Assembly (NCBI GenBank): GCA_040510375.1
Contig: JBEVJC010000031.1
Span: forward strand, 1 to 38,752
Length of the DNA stretch: 38,752 nucleotides
From: JBEVJC01 sp040510375
GTDB taxonomy: Bacteria > Bacteroidota > Bacteroidia > Chitinophagales > Chitinophagaceae
Reading direction: 5' to 3'
Shown piece by piece: positions 35,462 through 38,752 of the stretch. The notes under the pieces are model-generated. The model did no database searches. It worked only from the letters and a program-made list of their open reading frames with translations, and had not been told where the DNA came from. Every line of letters starts with the position of its first letter. Position 1 is the first letter of the stretch. A program made the translations under genes and the position numbers.

Positions 35462-35971
35462 TTACCTATTCAATGTACGGCTGGCCGTTAACCATTCCGA
35501 ATTATTCCACTTAAGTGAGATTGCACCGAATCCAGGAAGCTGATAGTTAGCATCCTCCACTTGCACTAACACTATCAGAAATCTTCCAAATAGCAAATGC
35601 CCGCGGACACTATGAGCAAGTATGTCAAGGAGCGAATGAGCAAGCTTTTTTTCAAGTGAACCAAAGTGACGGAACAGAATATAGGTTCCCGCTACACTCA
35701 GTTCCAACTCAGATAAGCAGTCTGCCAATGCGTTGAGATTATTTCCGTAGTACTCAGGGAATCCAAATACCTCACGAAGATTTCTATGCATCGGTTCCAA
35801 ACCTTTCCATCCATTACAATCCATTTCAAATCGCGTATAATCATGAGATCTCAGCCATTCAAGGTCGGGCCGCAACGCTTCCTCTTTAAGGTACAGGATG
35901 AATCCCCCATCCCGTAAAATTTGAAAGTCAAGACGGGAAAATGTTTCAGAAGAATTCGCAAATGGTGTCAT
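35462..35971 (-). CDS. Cassette gene: barstar-like protein
   Basis: 169 aa from the ATG at 35971 (MTPFANSSETFSRLDFQIL); upstream codons are repeat DNA. RFEMDCNGWKGLEPMHRNLREVFGFPEYYGNNLNALADCLSELE carries the barstar signature (helix, then YYGNNLNALxDCL) that binds and blocks RNases of the barnase type. Family members without a neighbouring RNase are usually seen as immunity proteins. No barnase-like gene is present in the window. Confidence 0.85.
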   Translation of the reverse strand: MTPFANSSETFSRLDFQILRDGGFILYLKEEALRPDLEWLRSHDYTRFEMDCNGWKGLEPMHRNLREVFGFPEYYGNNLNALADCLSELELSVAGTYILFRHFGSLEKKLAHSLLDILAHSVRGHLLFGRFLIVLVQVEDANYQLPGFGAISLKWNNSEWLTASRTLNR

Positions 35972-35992
35972 AATTTGATGTTTCAGGGCAAT

Positions 35993-36129
35993 GCAGCCAA
36001 CGGCGGTGGCTTGGCGAAGGCAGGGCAATTCGTTTTGAGCTTCCGGCTGAGTTCCGTTATAAAATGCTCACTTTATTTCACGGGGCGAAGCCTACACGCC
36101 CCGGCTTTCGCCAAACCCCTGTTAGGCGC
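35993..36129 (-). repeat. attC-like site 17
   Basis: Left core GCAGCCAAC (35993-36001); right core GTTAGGCGC (36121-36129) pairs with GCGCCTAAC at 36662 over nine bases. Confidence 0.88.
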
Positions 36130-36136
36130 ATGTTGG

Positions 36137-36565
36137 TCATTTGTAATGAGTTAATCTAATAATCTTCCCGTTTTTTGCACTCATAATTATTTCAAACCCT
36201 CCACCATTCCAGCCCTCAGGTATTGTTCCTGACAAATACCAATAGCCATCGATTAAATATGTCTCGTAAGGCCTTTCACTGACTATCTGCTGTCGCCCGT
36301 AGATTTTAAATAGCAAAGGTTCGACCATTGCGATTGCAACGGACGCATCACTTATCAGCGTGTCCGATGGGGACATTTCCTGTTGATCGGCTAAAGCACT
36401 GCGCACCTGCTCAATAGCTATTTCCCTGCCTAGAAACTGATGTCCAGCTGTGTCAAATGAATGTGCATGATTTGGGCGTATCACTCTCTCCTTTGGTGTT
36501 GATTCGCAACCAGCGACCAATACGATAAAGATGAGAGCACTAGGCCATGTAGTCATTGCCATCAT
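36137..36565 (-). CDS. Cassette gene: lipoprotein with NTF2-fold immunity-type domain
   Basis: 142 aa with lipobox (ALIFIVLVAGC). The C-terminal half AMVEPLLFKIYGRQQIVSERPYETYLIDGYWYLSGTIPEGWNGGGFEIIMSAKNGKIIRLTHYK matches the Imm-NTF2-2 type NTF2 fold immunity domain as I recall it. Such proteins neutralise polymorphic toxins; a lipoprotein version would protect the periplasm. Confidence 0.8.
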   Translation of the reverse strand: MMAMTTWPSALIFIVLVAGCESTPKERVIRPNHAHSFDTAGHQFLGREIAIEQVRSALADQQEMSPSDTLISDASVAIAMVEPLLFKIYGRQQIVSERPYETYLIDGYWYLSGTIPEGWNGGGFEIIMSAKNGKIIRLTHYK

Positions 36566-36661
36566 TTTCCTCCAAAATTAAAAGTGCTGCTGTGCCTCAA
36601 AAGTTTCTCACATTTCACAAAATAAAATCTCAGGTTAAAGGTTTGTCGACTACGCATAATT

Positions 36662-36800
36662 GCGCCTAACGGCGGGGGCTTGGCGAAGGCCGGGCAATCT
36701 GTTTTAAGCTTCCGGCTGAGCCCCGTTATGGATATCCTCGCTTCAATTCACGGGGCGAAGCCAACACGCCCCAGCTTTTGCCAAACCCCTGTTGTACGAC
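36662..36800 (-). repeat. attC-like site 18
   Basis: Left core GCGCCTAAC (36662-36670); right core GTTGTACGAC (36791-36800) pairs with GTCGTACAAC (37014-37023) over ten bases. R'' and R' fit RYYYAAC/GTTRRRY here (GCCTAAC; site 17 GTTAGGC). Confidence 0.88.
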
Positions 36801-37013
36801 GCGGTCTATAAGTGTCCATCCAAATATTGTCCAGATGCCGGCAAGCAAAGATTCGTGCGCAATACGAGTAACGGCTCGAAAGGTCATTCCAAAGCATTAT
36901 CTTACGCACGCTCAGTGCCTGAGGAATGGTATCGCATAGTGCTAAAAAAGCTTCTTGCAAGGTTGTGTGGTATTCCATGTAATTGTTTTCTACTGGGCAT
37001 ATAGGACATGAGT
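36801..37013. other. Short cassette without a convincing gene
   Basis: The ~213 bp between sites 18 and 19 hold one minus frame from ATG 36978 (MEYHTTLQEAFLALCDTIPQALSVRKIMLWNDLSSRYSYC...) that runs into site 18, and one plus frame of similar length; neither looks clearly coding. The cassette may be empty, hold a small RNA, or carry the stub of a gene. Both cores are perfect, so it is likely still mobile. Confidence 0.5.
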
Positions 37014-37151
37014 GTCGTACAACGGAGGGGGCTTGGCGAAGGCCGGATAATCTGTTTTGAGCATCCGGCCGAAGCCCGTTATAAATATGCTCGCTTCATT
37101 TCACGGGCAAGGCCAGCACGCCCCGGCTTTTGCCAAACCCTTGTTAGCTGC
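37014..37151 (-). repeat. attC-like site 19
   Basis: Left core GTCGTACAAC (37014-37023); right core GTTAGCTGC (37143-37151) pairs with GCAGCTAAC at 37878, ten bases with the next, across the toxin-antitoxin pair. Confidence 0.9.
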
Positions 37152-37164
37152 GGTTGAGTCGGGG

Positions 37165-37470
37165 TCAGAACTTGATCGATAACTGGACACGACCTCCTAA
37201 CCCAAGTTCTACAATCTTTTGAAGGGTCGAAAAACGAACCTCTTTCACGTCATTTTCAATCTTCGATATATATGATTTCGTAGTACCGACTTTATCGGCT
37301 AATTCCTCTTGAGTCAATCCTTTTTCTAACCTGGCCTCGTGAATCATGGCGCCTACCTTAAAGATGGCATATCCTGTTTCAAGATCCTCTCTTTTACGAA
37401 CACCACGTTTTCCGTAATGACGATCCTTGAAATCATCAAGGCTGATAATATTATTTTTTTTCGTTTTCAT
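37165..37470 (-). CDS. Cassette gene: HigA-type antitoxin (Xre family)
   Basis: 101 aa. AMIHEARLEKGLTQEELADKVGTTKSYISKIENDVKEVRFSTLQKIVELGL is a complete Xre helix-turn-helix (about 41-90). The protein should bind and neutralise the toxin and repress the shared promoter. Its start overlaps the toxin gene by 20 bp (37451-37470), the toxin-first order of HigBA systems. Confidence 0.88.
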   Translation of the reverse strand: MKTKKNNIISLDDFKDRHYGKRGVRKREDLETGYAIFKVGAMIHEARLEKGLTQEELADKVGTTKSYISKIENDVKEVRFSTLQKIVELGLGGRVQLSIKF

Positions 37471-37792
37471 ACTCGTATTTGATTTTCAATGCTCTCTCAA
37501 TCTCACCTTTCGGCGTCTTTTGGGTCTTCTTTTGAAATCCGTTGGCCAGGACAACTAACTTTCCCCTATCAAAAAAACAAAAAATTCGAAAGATGTCACT
37601 TCCCTGTTGGATTCTGATTTCGTAAAGGCCATCAGTGTTTTCCAAATGTTTAAAGAACGTCTCCGGCACCTTTTCCAGCTCCTCCAATAAAGAAAGTGTC
37701 CAGATGATTTTTGTTTTGACCTTTTCACGCTGACTTTCAAAGAAATTCGAAAAATAATCTTTGTAAAAAACGACTGTTCTGCACTTTTTCAT
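37451..37792 (-). CDS. Cassette gene: HigB/RelE-type toxin
   Basis: 113 aa. LLEELEKVPETFFKHLENTDGLYEIRIQQGSDIFRIFCFFDRGKLVVLANGFQKKTQKTPKGEIERA matches RelE/HigB ribosome-dependent mRNA nucleases (DGLYEIR, FRIFCFF, GFQKKTQKTP). Toxin-first order, overlapping the antitoxin. Toxin-antitoxin cassettes with their own promoter are known to stabilise integron arrays because losing them is harmful. Confidence 0.9.
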   Translation of the reverse strand: MKKCRTVVFYKDYFSNFFESQREKVKTKIIWTLSLLEELEKVPETFFKHLENTDGLYEIRIQQGSDIFRIFCFFDRGKLVVLANGFQKKTQKTPKGEIERALKIKYEYENEKK

Positions 37793-37805
37793 ATCCTACA
37801 AAAAA

Positions 37806-37836
37806 CAAAGGTAACGAATGTAGCCCTAAAGTGCAA
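37806..37836 (-). promoter_or_regulatory. Bacteroidota-type promoter for the toxin-antitoxin pair
   Basis: On the minus strand a TTG (37834-37836) is followed after 20 bp by TACCTTTG (37806-37813), which fits TTG-N20-TAnnTTTG. The start of transcription would fall about 7 nt before the ATG at 37792, so the leader is very short. Confidence 0.65.
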
Positions 37837-37877
37837 CTTTAAAAAAGCCTGGTCAATGACGGCGGTACGCCGAAATC

Positions 37878-38014
37878 GCAGCTAACGGCGGGGGCTTGGC
37901 GAAGGCCGGGCAAATCGTTTTGAGCTTCCGGCCGCTGCCCGTTATAAATTTGCTCGCTTTAATTCACGGGCGAGGCCAGCACGCCCCGGCTTTTGCCAAA
38001 CCCCTGTTGTGTGC
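37878..38014 (-). repeat. attC-like site 20
   Basis: Left core GCAGCTAAC (37878-37886); right core GTTGTGTGC (38006-38014) pairs with GCACACAAC at 38614 over nine bases (ten with the next). Best-preserved type, with central stem CCCGT/ACGGG. Confidence 0.9.
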
Positions 38015-38044
38015 TGTGTACAAGTTAACAAAGACTACTTCAAA

Positions 38045-38494
38045 CTAGTCTGTTTGATACGCATTCTTAGGTTGTGTCGACGACGAAATTCGGAGTGGCC
38101 TGACCGGCACTGCCTGTGAACTCGGCATCCAAATTGACTTTCTCTTCAGATAGCGTACAACTTCTGCTTCCATTCCGTACCCTACATTTGTTAACACTCT
38201 GACATCACGAATGACACTATCTTTAGAAAGCACAAATTGCACTGAAACAAAATACCTCCCCCTCTTGGCCCCCTTTCCCATATTAGCTGACTGGTCAAGA
38301 TATGCAACTAGGCCTCTTACCGAAAAAGAATCTCCACCAGGAAGAACCGACGTACTTTCAAGCTTAGAAAAAATTCTCTTCCTAGTTTTTTTAACAATTT
38401 CTACATCTATTCGACCAACCTTATTAGTAGATAATTGACTCTGGCTTTCGCTGAAGAAAACAAGAAACACCAATATTGTTAAAACATTCCTCAT
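38045..38494 (-). CDS. Cassette gene: exported TonB C-terminal-like protein
   Basis: 149 aa, signal peptide MRNVLTILVFLVFFSESQSQ. The C-terminal part VSVQFVLSKDSVIRDVRVLTNVGYGMEAEVVRYLKRKSIWMPSSQAVPVRPLR follows the pattern of TonB C-terminal domains (two strands, then helix, then W-P). With no membrane anchor and no proline-rich linker it is not a full TonB; role unknown. Confidence 0.7.
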   Translation of the reverse strand: MRNVLTILVFLVFFSESQSQLSTNKVGRIDVEIVKKTRKRIFSKLESTSVLPGGDSFSVRGLVAYLDQSANMGKGAKRGRYFVSVQFVLSKDSVIRDVRVLTNVGYGMEAEVVRYLKRKSIWMPSSQAVPVRPLRISSSTQPKNAYQTD

Positions 38495-38613
38495 AACCCA
38501 ATAGTACTTAAAACATCAACGGCAGACCGAATCGAATTAATAAATCCTTCGATTTGTGATAGATGATTATAGCAGCAGTTTCTTCCAATCACCTGCGAAC
38601 ATCACGCATAATA

Positions 38614-38744
38614 GCACACAACGGCGGGGGCTTGGCGAAGGCCGGTTATCGTTTTTAGCTTTCGGCCGCAGCCCGTTATATTTTCGCTTCAATTCACGGG
38701 CGAGGCCAACACGCCCCGGCTTTTGCCAAACCCCTGTTGTGTGC
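38614..38744 (-). repeat. attC-like site 21 (rightmost)
   Basis: Left core GCACACAAC (38614-38622), right core GTTGTGTGC (38736-38744). Clean arms TTGGCGAAGGCCGG and CCCCGGCTTTTGCCAA. The array continues beyond the window. The 119 bp between this site and the gene at 38494 carry no clear box. Confidence 0.9.
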
Positions 38745-38752
38745 CGTATGTT

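Larger units (their letters stand above)
23262..38752 (-). mobile_element. Integron-like gene-cassette array (no integrase in window)
   Basis: About 20 intact or degraded copies of one palindromic site, each about 130-143 bp when whole and all in the same orientation, alternate with small minus-strand genes. Nine neighbouring site ends are complementary across the gene between them (for example GTTGTACGAC at 36791 and GTCGTACAAC at 37014), while the two ends of one site usually are not. That is the expected state after insertion of circular cassettes that each carry one attC. Genes all point left, so the recombination platform should be to the right of 38752. The array leaves the window on that side. 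A plain dispersed palindrome would not explain the pairing across genes. Confidence 0.82.

Noticed and set aside
35289..35543. Plus-strand reading frames over the repeats (also near 33183, 35294, 35921, 36792)
   Set aside because: They are translations of the site itself (GLAKAG..., FELPAE...) and recur at every copy; no real gene.
23262..38744. CRISPR array
   Set aside because: Repeats are about 130-143 bp and imperfect, and the unique parts are full genes of 0.2-2.5 kb. That is not the repeat-spacer format.
23262..38744. MITE or REP-type dispersed palindrome
   Set aside because: One orientation throughout, one gene per interval, and end complementarity across genes. MITEs show target-site duplications and matching ends within each copy.
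1..38752. tRNA, rRNA, retron, DGR, transposase or integrase genes
   Set aside because: Looked for typical motifs and translated families and saw none in the window.

Overview
The window is chromosomal DNA from a member of the Bacteroidota, probably a Chitinophagaceae-like organism. The clues are an Amt transporter followed by a barrel porin ending in Phe, promoter boxes of the TAnnTTTG type, many lipoproteins and signal-peptide proteins with a cleavage-site Gln, and families common in that phylum (DUF4184, DUF1877, M23 and class C serine hydrolases). No rRNA, tRNA, CRISPR array, transposase or integrase gene was seen.

Left part (1-8.6 kb), core genes: the end of an ammonium transporter, a porin with a structured leader, an AraC-type regulator, a secreted serine hydrolase, and phosphoenolpyruvate carboxylase on the minus strand. 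Next come a broken RluA-type pseudouridine synthase, an M23 peptidase and a small membrane protein. Middle part (8.6-23.2 kb), almost all minus strand: a compact three-gene operon (RidA, a PLP enzyme of the D-threonine aldolase/D-serine dehydratase fold, an M19 dipeptidase), then small accessory genes (DUF1877, VOC, ankyrin, DcrB/PsbP-like lipoprotein, DUF4184, LMW phosphatase, RDD, serine hydrolase, two SRPBCC proteins). Several of these are frameshifted or carry stops.

Right part (23.26 kb to the window end), the main discovery: about 20 copies or remnants of a ~130-140 bp imperfect palindrome, all in one orientation, each separating small minus-strand genes. The outer parts read AAC...GTT. 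The variable nucleotides next to AAC and GTT are complementary across each gene (right end of one repeat with left end of the next) and mostly NOT within one repeat. This is expected if each gene plus one repeat was once a circle closed at that site, which is how integron cassettes with attC sites work. The plus strand, which would be the attC bottom strand for these minus-strand genes, folds with G.T wobbles where the minus strand has A.C mismatches. A central stem shows compensatory changes. The sites are cleaner toward the right edge, so an integrase and attI, if present, should lie beyond 38752.

Cargo of the array: barstar-like protein, NTF2-fold immunity protein, SMI1/KNR4 (SUKH) protein, a HigBA-type toxin-antitoxin pair with its own promoter, a HigA-type fragment, a Coq4-like membrane protein, a TonB C-terminal-like protein, and many secreted or membrane proteins of unknown role. 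I read the right 15.5 kb as a sedentary chromosomal integron-like cassette array in a Bacteroidota genome, with cargo leaning toward immunity and antitoxin functions.
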